Positions 1 to 5,845 of a stretch of DNA of 22,304 bases are shown here, in pieces (within the stretch, counting starts at the first letter, position 1; the number at the start of each line of letters is the position of its first letter). The stretch lies in the IMG/VR virus record IMGVR_UViG_3300025889_001053, positions 1 through 22,304 of that record; one strand, written 5' to 3'. Position numbers and translations under genes: made by a program. This DNA is from a virus. A model generated the notes under the pieces. That model had not been told where the DNA came from. It ran no database searches and was given only the letters and a program-made list of their open reading frames with translations.

Positions 1-2
1 AT

Positions 3-167
3 TGGACGCGAGACGGCGCGGGGGACTCCATGACAAACCGCACCGCGGTAAACGCGGCGGCGACGGCGACGACCGGCATCACGGTCGAGAACAGCACCGA
101 AGGCAGCAGCGGCACGAACGCCAATCTTCCCCCGTATTACGCCCTCGCCTTCATTATGAAGTCGTAA
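3..167 (+). CDS. Tail fibre protein, C-terminal end (partial)
   Basis: The gene enters from outside the window; 54 residues are visible before the TAA at 165-167. The visible part is rich in Thr, Asn and Ala and ends NLPPYYALAFIMKS. That ending is typical of phage tail-collar or tail-fibre proteins, whose last domain closes with a conserved 'NLPPY..L.FI.K' strand. It would act in the virion at the distal tail, in host recognition. The next gene starts within about 30 bases on the same strand and also looks like a fibre protein, which supports the assignment. An internal ATG lies at 30 in the same frame, but the reading frame is open upstream of it, so the gene is treated as truncated by the window edge. 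Confidence 0.72.
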   Translation, partial: WTRDGAGDSMTNRTAVNAAATATTGITVENSTEGSSGTNANLPPYYALAFIMKS

Positions 168-195
168 CATGCCGCTTCGCAATAGAAGGCTGGAA

Positions 196-900
196 ATGGG
201 CAACAAGCCCGTCAAGGGTGTTGCGACCGCTGTTGACAGCAAGGACGCTGTACCCAAGGCGCAAATGGATACGGCTATCTCCACAGCCGTTGCCGCTGTC
301 ACGACGACCAGCCTTGGCGCGGTTCCTACATCGCGCACAATCAGCGCGGGGACTAATCTATCAGGCGGCGGTGATCTATCTGCCAACCGGACGATAAGCC
401 ACGCCACCAGCGGCGTGACGGCGGACACATACACGCTTGCAACGGTAACGGTCGATGCGCAGGGGCATGTAACAAGCGCATCTAACGGCACGGCAAGCCC
501 ATTTACTGAGACATTCAAGACAAGCGCGGACCAGAACGTAACAAGCTCGACCACGTTCACAAACGCAACCGACATGTCCTTCTCGATTGCGGCAAATACG
601 CTGACATATTTTGAGTTTATCATATTTGGGCAGGGCGGGCCGGGCGCGATCAAGTTTGCAGTCAACGGGCCAACGCTGACCAGCTTGCGAGTCGCGCAAT
701 ACAGCGGCCTTGCTCAGACTGCCTATGATACGCAAGTGTTCCAGTTCAGCGCGAACGAAGAACGTATGACCGTCATGGCGGGGCTTATCGAATGCTCTGC
801 GGCGGGGACCGTGCAACTGCGCTTTGCTCAGGTTGTCTCCAACGGAACGGCCTGCACGTTGCGCAAGGGATCGCGCACAAGATACGCGACGGTGGCTTAA
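196..900 (+). CDS. Tail fibre / receptor-binding tip protein
   Basis: 234 residues, Thr/Ser/Ala-rich. ATG 196 is chosen over an in-frame ATG at 169 because AGAAGG at 184-189 sits six bases before it. The N-terminal half contains repeats seen in phage fibres: LSGGGDLSANRTISH, then VTVDAQGHVTSASNGT. The C-terminal half, from about residue 105, resembles the beta-rich tip domain found in many phage fibres and decoration proteins: a '..SADQNVTSSTTF' opening, an 'FSIAANTLTYFEF' strand and a KFAVNGP turn. It is probably a virion component that contacts the host surface, and lies between another fibre gene and the lysis genes, the usual late-gene order. The family is inferred from motifs; the receptor is unknown. 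Confidence 0.7.
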   Translation: MGNKPVKGVATAVDSKDAVPKAQMDTAISTAVAAVTTTSLGAVPTSRTISAGTNLSGGGDLSANRTISHATSGVTADTYTLATVTVDAQGHVTSASNGTASPFTETFKTSADQNVTSSTTFTNATDMSFSIAANTLTYFEFIIFGQGGPGAIKFAVNGPTLTSLRVAQYSGLAQTAYDTQVFQFSANEERMTVMAGLIECSAAGTVQLRFAQVVSNGTACTLRKGSRTRYATVA

Positions 901-945
901 ATGAAGCTCGTACCTGACGCGCGCCGCATCCTCCTGCGCGCTTAA
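901..945 (+). pseudogene. 14-codon stub resembling the start of a DUF7940-type phage membrane protein
   Basis: ATG 901 follows the fibre-gene stop directly and reads MKLVPDARRILLRA before TAA at 943-945. From memory, DUF7940-type phage proteins (small membrane proteins near lysis genes, sometimes called holins) begin with a similar M-[KR]-L-[VI]-x-D-A-x stretch before their first membrane segment. No hydrophobic continuation follows in any frame before the endolysin start at 961. It could be a deletion remnant of a holin gene, a leader peptide translationally coupled to the endolysin, or chance. The resemblance is short, so this call is weak. Confidence 0.3.
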
Positions 946-960
946 TCCAAGGAAAATACG

Positions 961-1338
961 ATGAAGCTTAACGACCGTTCAGAGCGGGCGCTCAAAGGCG
1001 TTCATCCTGATTTAGTCAAGGTAGTCCGCCGCGCCGCTGAAATCACCAAGTCCGATTTCATCGTGACGGAAGGACTGCGCACGGTTGCCCGTCAGAAGCA
1101 GCTTGTGGCCGCTGGCGCGTCAAAGACCATGAAAAGCCGCCACATCACCGGCCACGCGGTCGATGTTGCAATGATGGTCGGCGGAAAGGTGCGCTGGGAT
1201 TGGCCGCTTTATGCCGGATTCTCCAAGACAATGAAGCAAGCCGCGAAGGATGTCGGCATTGCAATCGAGTGGGGCGGTGATTGGGCGAGTTTTCGGGATG
1301 GTCCTCATTACCAACTGCCGTGGAGCAAATACCCATGA
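961..1338 (+). CDS. Endolysin, M15-family peptidase
   Basis: 125 residues, the usual length of single-domain M15 phage endolysins. It should cleave peptide cross-links in peptidoglycan as a zinc-dependent peptidase. Visible signatures are the N-terminal EGLRT segment (residues 37-41), the HxxGxAxD zinc motif at residues 61-68 (H61, D68), and the second site WGGDW with DGPHYQL, placing the third ligand at H116. There is no signal peptide, so release needs a holin, which is found just downstream. ATG 961 is preceded by AAGGAA at a good distance. The stop overlaps the start of the next gene (ATGA). The exact bond cut (L-Ala-D-Glu or D-Ala-linked) cannot be read from the sequence. Confidence 0.9.
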   Translation: MKLNDRSERALKGVHPDLVKVVRRAAEITKSDFIVTEGLRTVARQKQLVAAGASKTMKSRHITGHAVDVAMMVGGKVRWDWPLYAGFSKTMKQAAKDVGIAIEWGGDWASFRDGPHYQLPWSKYP

Positions 1339-1424
1339 AGATCCTGACCGCAATCGCTTTGGCGCTAATCGTCGCGGGGTGCCAGAGCGCAAAGCTCATT
1401 CGCGACCTTCCCGCATACTGGTAG
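1335..1424 (+). CDS. Small lipoprotein in the lysis cassette
   Basis: 29 residues, starting at an ATGA overlap with the endolysin stop. It has a short charged start, a hydrophobic stretch (residues 3-14) and a lipobox ending V-A-G-C, so Cys16 would become the lipidated first residue, leaving a mature peptide of about 14 residues (CQSAKLIRDLPAYW). Small lipoproteins in lysis cassettes are often outer-membrane spanins, but this phage has a better outer-spanin candidate at 1749-1955. This one may be an extra lysis lipoprotein or a remnant. It is followed by AGGAGA serving the next gene. Confidence 0.6.
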   Translation: MKILTAIALALIVAGCQSAKLIRDLPAYW

Positions 1425-1433
1425 GAGAAGCAT

Positions 1434-1607
1434 ATGGACGCTGATCTTTTCGGACGACTGTTCCGCACGGCCCTCCAGGTCATCGGCGCGGCCGTCGCCA
1501 CGAAGTACCTTGGCGAAGAGAATTGGGCGGCTATTTCGGGCGGCCTGCTCACGGTCGGAACGACCCTCTGGACGGTTTACGCCGCCAAGAAGGCCCCCGC
1601 CAAGTGA
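1434..1607 (+). CDS. Putative holin, Pam3-gp28-like
   Basis: 57 residues. AGGAG lies just upstream of ATG 1434. There are two moderately hydrophobic stretches, roughly residues 9-24 (TALQVIGAAVATKY) and 32-48 (ISGGLLTVGTTLWTVY), then a Lys-rich tail (AAKKAPAK). This layout, with a W-x-x-I-S/A-G segment between the stretches, matches my recollection of the Pam3-gp28 family of putative phage holins. Its position between the endolysin and the spanins supports a role in permeabilising the inner membrane to release the endolysin. Its stop overlaps the GTG start of the spanin gene. Confidence 0.68.
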   Translation: MDADLFGRLFRTALQVIGAAVATKYLGEENWAAISGGLLTVGTTLWTVYAAKKAPAK

Positions 1608-1825
1608 CCACGCTCTACGTCATCGGCGGAATGCTTTTGTTCTCATGCTTCACTGTCTGGCTGGCTATCAAGCTGGCCGGGCAGAAAGCGGTGGAGCAGG
1701 AGCGCCGCGAAGCCATGAAGGACACGCTCGATGAAGTCCGAAAGGCGAATGAAGTTGCGGCAAATGTTAGCAGTCTGCCTGCTGACGAGCGCCGTAAGCG
1801 GCTGCAACAGTGGGCGCGTGACTGA
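1604..1825 (+). CDS. Rz-like inner-membrane spanin subunit
   Basis: 73 residues from GTG 1604, which overlaps the holin stop (GTGA). The protein begins with a transmembrane segment (about residues 4-25) and continues as a highly charged helix (AGQKAVEQERREAMKDTL and onward) that could form a coiled coil in the periplasm. This is the classic i-spanin plan. An outer-membrane lipoprotein gene begins inside it in another frame, as in Rz/Rz1 pairs. Together they would fuse inner and outer membranes in the last step of lysis. Longer upstream starts in this frame would run back through the holin gene, so GTG 1604 is preferred. Confidence 0.78.
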   Translation: MTTLYVIGGMLLFSCFTVWLAIKLAGQKAVEQERREAMKDTLDEVRKANEVAANVSSLPADERRKRLQQWARD

Positions 1826-1955
1826 CGCATTTTGCCTGACCGAACGCCCCTGGCGCCCGACGAAGGCTGAAATCGCCACGATGTCGGACGCCACAGTTGA
1901 AAGGATGCTCGCGCATAACGTGCGCGGGCAGGAGAGATGCGGCTGGAAGCCTTGA
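1749..1955 (+). CDS. Rz1-like outer-membrane spanin lipoprotein
   Basis: 68 residues from ATG 1749 (an in-frame ATG at 1731 is possible; AAAGGCG lies before 1749). The lipoprotein signal ends V-S-G-C, so Cys19 is the likely lipidation site. The mature part follows the o-spanin pattern I know from many phages: VTDAF-C, ERPWRP, then a VERMLAHN stretch and a final Cys near RC-G-W. The first 77 bases overlap the 3' end of the inner spanin in a different frame. It would sit in the outer membrane and pair across the periplasm with the Rz-like protein. Confidence 0.78.
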   Translation: MKLRQMLAVCLLTSAVSGCNSGRVTDAFCLTERPWRPTKAEIATMSDATVERMLAHNVRGQERCGWKP

Positions 1956-1978
1956 ATTGGGAATGAAAGGGCGGACGA

Positions 1979-2068
1979 ATGGTGGAAGATGCTCATCGGA
2001 TTAACGCCTTGACTGATCGCCTTCACGCTCTGGAATACGAGGCCCTTCGTAAAGCTTATTCGCAGTAA
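1979..2068 (+). CDS. Small hypothetical protein
   Basis: 29 residues (MVEDAHRINALTDRLHALEY and so on). ATG 1979 has GAAAGGGCGG a few bases upstream, and the stop is 11 bases before the next gene, which has its own AAGGGGG site. The peptide is predicted as one amphipathic charged helix with no membrane segment. It fills what would otherwise be a gap in a gene-dense late operon. The function is unknown and it could be non-coding; the spacing and ribosome-binding site are the only support. Confidence 0.45.
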   Translation: MVEDAHRINALTDRLHALEYEALRKAYSQ

Positions 2069-2079
2069 GGGGGTTTGGA

Positions 2080-2310
2080 ATGGCCGACGAGACGAACACG
2101 CCGGATGATGCGCGCCCGCTCTCGCCGGAAGAACGCAAGGCCCTGCGCGAACTCATCATCCGCAAGGACGACATAATCGACGTTGCCTCAAACTTCTCGC
2201 ATTTGGGCTGGTTCGCAACGGCAATCCTAAAGGTGGCAAAATGGACCGCAGCAGTTGTCGGCGGGATCGTGGCGTTTCAAATGTGGAAATCGGGAGGGTT
2301 GGGGAAATGA
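2080..2310 (+). CDS. Small phage membrane protein
   Basis: 76 residues with AAGGGGG upstream of ATG 2080. The first 45 residues are acidic and soluble (LSPEERKALRELIIRKDD). A hydrophobic stretch follows at about residues 47-68 (FATAILKVAKWTAAVVGGIV), with a short basic end. The topology suggests one membrane pass with the N-terminus in the cytoplasm. Its place after the spanins suggests a second holin, an antiholin or another lysis-associated membrane factor, but no diagnostic motif is visible. Its stop overlaps the next start (ATGA). Confidence 0.65.
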   Translation: MADETNTPDDARPLSPEERKALRELIIRKDDIIDVASNFSHLGWFATAILKVAKWTAAVVGGIVAFQMWKSGGLGK

Positions 2311-2753
2311 TGCGGCGCATGGCGCGGTCAAATGTTGTCGCCTTTTTCATCGCTCTTATTATCACGTCGCCGTTGATTCTGTGGGCAATAGACAGGAGCG
2401 ACCCTGTTATTGTCCATGAGTTTCATATCGAGCCGACAAGCGTTCGGGCGGGCCAGACCGCTTATCGCGTTGTAGAAGTCACCCGCAATGCGGCTTGCCC
2501 AACCGACGTTGACGTTATCTTGATTGATGGCGCGCGGGTTCGCTGGTTCCTTGACGAGCCGGAAGTTGTGCGCCCCGGCCCCGTGGGTGTACGGGATAAA
2601 TATTATGCGCCATTTATAGTCCCCGCGCTTGCTGCTCCAGGCCCCGCCGAATTGCGGGTGACGGTCTCGCGGCGATGCAATCCGCTTCATCGAATCTGGC
2701 CTGTCGTGACCCAATATCCAGCCTTGAGGTTCACGATCACGAGGGCTAATTAA
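2307..2753 (+). CDS. Membrane-anchored hypothetical phage protein
   Basis: 148 residues from ATG 2307, which overlaps the preceding stop (ATGA); GGGAGG and GGGG lie upstream. A strong N-terminal signal anchor (about residues 10-28, VVAFFIALIITSPLILWAI) is followed by a region that looks beta-rich, with 'VHEFHIEPTSVRAGQTAY', VEVTRNAACPTDV and a late C-N-P. Two well-separated cysteines in the exported part could form a disulfide. The pattern (anchor plus an Ig-like periplasmic domain) is common in phage late operons, with unknown role. It is probably co-transcribed with the metallophosphoesterase that follows. Confidence 0.7.
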   Translation: MMRRMARSNVVAFFIALIITSPLILWAIDRSDPVIVHEFHIEPTSVRAGQTAYRVVEVTRNAACPTDVDVILIDGARVRWFLDEPEVVRPGPVGVRDKYYAPFIVPALAAPGPAELRVTVSRRCNPLHRIWPVVTQYPALRFTITRAN

Positions 2754-2754
2754 C

Positions 2755-3900
2755 TTGCCCGCCCCCCGGATGACGGCAGAGGCGGCTAAAAAGCGCCTTG
2801 ACGAAATTAACGCCATGATAGCCAAGCATGGCACCAACACCAAAGCCGCGAATGCTCTAGGGATTAGCGAAGCATCGCTTCGCAAGCAGCGTCAGGTGGC
2901 CGAGGTTGCTCTATTACGAGGCGGGGATACTGCCCCCGTAGTGCCTACAGGCCACGCGCTCAAGGGCGTTTCTAGCCTCATAGGGCCTGATGGGGAAATC
3001 AAAGGCCAGTGGGTCAAGACGGTTGCCGAAGATAGCCAAATCCTCCTAGACGCCATCAAGGCGACCTTTGACGAATACAAGGGCCATGCCAAGCCGGTTC
3101 CCGCGCCAAAGCATACGGCCAAGGATTTGATGACGGTCTACCCAATCGGGGACTATCATCTAGGCATGTACGCCTGGAAAGACGAGACGGGCGAAGATTG
3201 GGATTTAAGTATAGCGGAACGTACATTACGCGCCACGATGCGCGAGCTTGTCGCCAGTACCCAACATTCCGAGACGGCAATCATCCTGTCGCTTGGCGAC
3301 TTTTTCCACATGGACGATTCAAGTAACCGGACGCCAGCAAGCGGCCACGCGCTCGACGTTGACACACGCCGGGCCAAGGTTCTGCAAGTCGGCGTCAAGC
3401 TGCTCATTGACTGCATTGAACTAGCCCTGACCAAGCACAAGCGGGTGATTGTGCGTTGTCTCGCTGGCAATCACGATCCGGCCACAACCCCCGCCTTGTC
3501 CATTGCGCTTTGGGCGTTCTTTCACGCCAACAAGCGGGTGGAAGTCGATTGCTCGCCAAGCAAGTTCTTCTATTACCAGTTCGGCAAGGTTCTCATTGCG
3601 GCGACCCACGGCGACCGTTGCCGGATGACTGACTTCCCCGGCGTCATAGCGGCAAACCAGCCCGATAAATGGGGCTCGACGCGCTTCAGGTACGGCTACC
3701 TTGGACACGTCCACCACAAGGACGTTCGGGGCAAGGAAATCAGCGGGGTTATCTGCGAGAGCTTCCAAATTCTGGCCCCTGCCGACGAGTGGCATCACAG
3801 CATGGGATACGGCGCGGGCCGCTCCATGCAGGCGATCACGCATCATCGGGAGACGGGGGAGAAGTTTCGGCACATTGTTTCGATTGTGCCGAGTAGATAG
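2755..3900 (+). CDS. Calcineurin-like metallophosphoesterase with N-terminal helix-turn-helix
   Basis: 381 residues. TTG 2755 is preferred because GAGGG at 2741-2745 is well placed; ATG 2770 is the alternative. The full set of dimetal phosphoesterase motifs is visible: DYH (D133, H135), GD (181-182), GNHD (238-241), ATHGD (H285) and GHVH (317-320). The first 45 residues read like a helix-turn-helix (AKHGTNTKAANALGISEASL), suggesting DNA binding. Relatives in phages are annotated as DNA-repair exonucleases or phosphoesterases and are often found near tail or lysis genes. The substrate is unknown: nuclease, phosphatase or nucleotide hydrolase are all possible. The 3' end may overlap an antisense gene starting near 4045. 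Confidence 0.88.
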   Translation: MPAPRMTAEAAKKRLDEINAMIAKHGTNTKAANALGISEASLRKQRQVAEVALLRGGDTAPVVPTGHALKGVSSLIGPDGEIKGQWVKTVAEDSQILLDAIKATFDEYKGHAKPVPAPKHTAKDLMTVYPIGDYHLGMYAWKDETGEDWDLSIAERTLRATMRELVASTQHSETAIILSLGDFFHMDDSSNRTPASGHALDVDTRRAKVLQVGVKLLIDCIELALTKHKRVIVRCLAGNHDPATTPALSIALWAFFHANKRVEVDCSPSKFFYYQFGKVLIAATHGDRCRMTDFPGVIAANQPDKWGSTRFRYGYLGHVHHKDVRGKEISGVICESFQILAPADEWHHSMGYGAGRSMQAITHHRETGEKFRHIVSIVPSR

Positions 3901-4045
3901 CCACAACGTCCCCCGCAGCAAGCCGGTAAGCCCGCCGCGCTGTTTCATCAAGTGCGGCCCATTCATTCGGGCTTGTGATCCCTACAAGCCTCGCCCGTAT
4001 CGCGCGGGCCATCTCGTCCAATTCCTCAAAGCTAGGAGCATCCAT
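3836..4045 (-). CDS. Small hypothetical protein antisense to the phosphoesterase 3' end
   Basis: 69 residues from the complement of CAT at 4043-4045. The sequence reads like a genuine small phage protein (MARAIRARL, NEWAALDETARRAYRLAA, then a polar tail), resembling the 'W..L....R.AYR..A' pattern of small proteins common in alphaproteobacterial phages. It would be the last gene of the leftward operon. Problems: its last 65 bases are antisense to the phosphoesterase gene, and its start overlaps the + strand start at 4044 (shared CATG). A CGGGG run upstream is a modest ribosome-binding site. Treat as possible. Confidence 0.48.
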   Translation of the reverse strand: MDAPSFEELDEMARAIRARLVGITSPNEWAALDETARRAYRLAAGDVVAIYSAQSKQCAETSPPSPDDA

Positions 4046-4313
4046 GCTTAACCCCGTGGCTGATGAACTTGTGGAACTTTTCAACATTCGTTTCGGCTAT
4101 TCCAGCGCGCCGCAAGCGATGGCGAGCGAGCTTATTCAGGCCAACCTGAAAATCATGCAATTGGAGCGCCAGTTACGCGACGAGGAACGCGACGTTTCAG
4201 CCGGATACGTGCGCCGCCCGCCAAGCCATAGGGCAAGACAACCAAAGCCGCAGATGGCCGATCCTGTGGACGATAGCTGGATCAAGACAGGTCTAACCGG
4301 AGACGCCCAATGA
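4044..4313 (+). CDS. Hypothetical phage protein
   Basis: 89 residues. ATG 4044 has AGGAG six bases upstream; earlier in-frame starts lack such a site. The first half is helical (VADELVELFNIRFGYSS, then 'ELIQANLKIMQLERQLRDEE', a possible short coiled coil); the second half is basic and Pro-rich (RRPPSHRARQPKPQ). No known domain is recognised. It is translationally coupled to the next gene by an ATGA overlap. It may be the last part of the late operon or a separate small unit. Confidence 0.6.
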   Translation: MLNPVADELVELFNIRFGYSSAPQAMASELIQANLKIMQLERQLRDEERDVSAGYVRRPPSHRARQPKPQMADPVDDSWIKTGLTGDAQ

Positions 4314-4558
4314 GCGACGACGCCGAATCGGAACCATTTGAGCTTGTCGAGGTTGACGGCGAGATAGCTATGGCCACATACGCGAGCCACACGGCGGAAC
4401 TGGCCCAAGCGTTCGGCAATCTGCTCACACAGGCCATGCGAATGCCGCCGACTCACCCGCTTATGTCTGTCGCGCTCAGTATGCTTGAGCGTGTCGCGGC
4501 TAATGTCGAGGTTAAACAGAAGGGGTCTCTCCAGGCGGTTCGGGGCGGGAAGGACTGA
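4310..4558 (+). CDS. Hypothetical phage protein
   Basis: 82 residues, starting at the ATGA overlap with the preceding gene. It is acidic at the N-terminus (MSDDAESEPFELVEVDGE) and then mainly helical with a hydrophobic central helix (LAQAFGNLLTQAMRM). No recognised domain, signal peptide or obvious membrane segment. Its 3' end overlaps the 3' end of the leftward gene at 4512-4784 by 47 bases, so this is where the rightward late genes and the leftward early operon converge. No clear intrinsic terminator is visible at the junction. Confidence 0.6.
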   Translation: MSDDAESEPFELVEVDGEIAMATYASHTAELAQAFGNLLTQAMRMPPTHPLMSVALSMLERVAANVEVKQKGSLQAVRGGKD

Positions 4559-4784
4559 GCGCGCGAATGGCGGCGGCGGTCCAATCTGCAAGCCCCTCAG
4601 AACAGCCGCAGATAAGCTTGCCTCGCTTGTACGGTGCGAGTTCCGCCACCTTAGCCGCTTCCTCCAGCGCGGCGTTGCGGATGGCGGCTTCGCGGGCAGC
4701 GCATTGCGCGCGTTCGGCTTCGTCCAGAATATCCCACGCCAAGCCAATCTGTTCAGCCCACAACTGCCCCGGCTCTTTACTCAT
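4512..4784 (-). CDS. Small conserved phage protein
   Basis: 90 residues from ATG at 4784 (complement), chosen because AGGAGG lies just upstream on the minus strand. The protein is predicted as a long helix: W-A-E-Q-I-G-L-A-W-D near the start, then 'REAAIRNAALEEAAKVAEL' and a late WTAAAIRAL. The 'IRNAALEEAA.VAE...IR.L' pattern is very common in small early phage proteins of unknown function. It includes a C-G-C pair and a Pro-rich tail. Its start overlaps the end of the upstream gene by eight bases, indicating coupling within the leftward operon. Confidence 0.7.
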   Translation of the reverse strand: MSKEPGQLWAEQIGLAWDILDEAERAQCAAREAAIRNAALEEAAKVAELAPYKRGKLICGCSEGLADWTAAAIRALSPSRPEPPGETPSV

Positions 4785-5046
4785 CCCGGCCTCCTGCGGC
4801 TGCGAGCACGGCGCGGTAGGCGTTCCGCACGGCTCGTTGCTTAATGCTAGGAAGATTTGCAAACGAAGTGCCAGCAATAGCGTCCAGCATCGCTTCGGTA
4901 GGCTCTACAGGCATGATGCGGAGCCCTGCGGCGGTGAGGGCGGCGGAAGCGGCGGAAGCAAATAAGCGGTTCACCGGCCACGAAAACGTAGGCCCGCGCA
5001 CAGCGTCCATTCCCTGCGCCATTATCTCAATCGGGTCAGGCTTCAT
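4777..5046 (-). CDS. Small conserved phage protein
   Basis: 89 residues from ATG at 5046 (complement), with AAGGAA upstream; a longer frame to 5085 has no good site. The C-terminal half has the pattern VEPTEAMLDAIAG, then AVRNAYRAVLAAAG, seen in many small phage proteins of unknown function that share an 'EPT..M......YRA.L.A' signature. The first half is unremarkable and Ala-rich. It belongs to the leftward operon and overlaps the next gene downstream. A regulatory or host-interaction role is only a guess. Confidence 0.68.
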   Translation of the reverse strand: MKPDPIEIMAQGMDAVRGPTFSWPVNRLFASAASAALTAAGLRIMPVEPTEAMLDAIAGTSFANLPSIKQRAVRNAYRAVLAAAGGRDE

Positions 5047-5078
5047 CGCTCGGTTCCTTTGTGTGTGTGGGGGATGGG

Positions 5079-5306
5079 TCAGCACCGGGCGACAAAATTC
5101 GTGTTCGGGATGTTCGTTTCAGTATGCAGCTTGTTAAGCTGTTCCTGATGCGCGGGCGGCCCCATGCTCGGGTCAATCTCATGCTTGAACACAAGGGACA
5201 GGTGGCGGCGGATCATCGCAGCCTGTTCAGCCGAAAGGCCGCCCGGTTGCGGGGGCGCTATCTCAAAAAATCCCTGTAGCCAGTAGCAAAAGTCGCGGCT
5301 CGTCAT
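5079..5306 (-). CDS. Conserved phage protein with FCYWLQGFFEI motif
   Basis: 75 residues from ATG at 5306 (complement), with AAGGAA at the right distance upstream. It carries a segment that recurs in proteobacterial phage proteins of unknown function: SRDFCYWLQGFFEI at residues 3-16, then LSAEQAAMIRRHLSLVFKHEID. Aromatic residues are concentrated in the first motif. It is the first leftward gene after the tRNA-Val half (5379-5428), in a place where lambda-like phages often keep an integrase, but it has no recombinase features and is far too short. Confidence 0.75.
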   Translation of the reverse strand: MTSRDFCYWLQGFFEIAPPQPGGLSAEQAAMIRRHLSLVFKHEIDPSMGPPAHQEQLNKLHTETNIPNTNFVARC

Positions 5307-5378
5307 CGCATTAGTTCCTTCACTGGTTCGTGGTTTCATGGAAAAGGGGCGAAAGCCCAACAAACGCACGTTGGGAAA

Positions 5379-5428
5379 TCTCGTTTACACCGAGAGGGTC
5401 GGCGGTTCGAGACCGTCACCGCCCACCA
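5379..5428 (+). other. att-like site: 3' half of a tRNA-Val(UAC) gene
   Basis: This stretch has the geometry of a tRNA 3' half. The anticodon stem TCTCG/CGAGA (5379-5383, 5391-5395) closes a seven-base loop with anticodon TAC at 5386-5388. A five-base variable region (5396-5400) is followed by a T-arm GGCGG/CCGTC with loop TTCGAGA (5401-5417), then the acceptor 3' strand ACCGCCC, discriminator A and encoded CCA. From memory it closely matches alphaproteobacterial tRNA-Val(UAC). The 5' half is not a normal tRNA: no AGC..GGT D-arm and only a partly matching acceptor strand. Temperate phages commonly carry such tRNA 3' halves as attP, because integration restores the host tRNA. No integrase is seen in this window. 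Confidence 0.68.
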
Positions 5429-5431
5429 TTT

Positions 5432-5845
5432 TCAAGGCTTTCTCGTATCTTCTGACACGTTTTGTTCACGGCTGACTTGTTCGTGCTTGTTCGTCAGCGC
5501 CGCCTTCTCGCGCGGCCAAACAATACCGGGGAAATCGGCGGGGTCTATGTAGTGCGTTGCGCCGTTGAAAGCGTTCGCATCGCAGGTCATGAACGCATCA
5601 TGTTCTGCGCTCCACTGCACTTCGTAGTAGAAAGTTTTGGCCTCCAATGGCGGGCGTTCGACGCCAATTATCGGCCTGTCCTTGGGTGCAAAACGGATTG
5701 GCTTCGGCTTCACGGCATTTTCCGCTGTACGCAGGCGCGAACGTAACCGTCTAATTTCGTCGGCTGCTTCAAGCAAATCATTCCGCATCGCCGCGAGGTC
5801 ATATTCCCCCCATAAGTTCAACTTGTCCGCTATGTCGCCCTTCAT
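5432..5845 (-). CDS. Hypothetical phage protein
   Basis: 137 residues from ATG at 5845 (complement), overlapping the stop of the upstream ribbon-helix-helix gene (ATGA). The N-terminal part is a charged helix (DLLEAADEIRRLRSRLRTAE), suggesting a short coiled coil. The rest (RPIIGVERPPL, 'FYYEVQWSAEHDAFMTC', THYIDPADFPGIVWP) resembles the strand pattern of DUF551-like phage proteins, in which a W-S segment is followed by a 'G.TH...PA..P' ending. Its 3' end lies only four bases from the CCA end of the tRNA-Val half. The function is unknown. Confidence 0.7.
   Translation of the reverse strand: MKGDIADKLNLWGEYDLAAMRNDLLEAADEIRRLRSRLRTAENAVKPKPIRFAPKDRPIIGVERPPLEAKTFYYEVQWSAEHDAFMTCDANAFNGATHYIDPADFPGIVWPREKAALTNKHEQVSREQNVSEDTRKP

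Noticed and set aside
2-397. 131-codon + strand frame at the window start
   Set aside because: Arg/His-rich translation lying over the tail-fibre gene end and the next fibre gene in another frame; both fibre frames have family motifs.
376-816. 146-codon minus-strand frame opposite the tail-fibre gene
   Set aside because: Cys/Arg-rich shadow with no ribosome site and no other minus-strand gene near; the + strand frame has fibre motifs.
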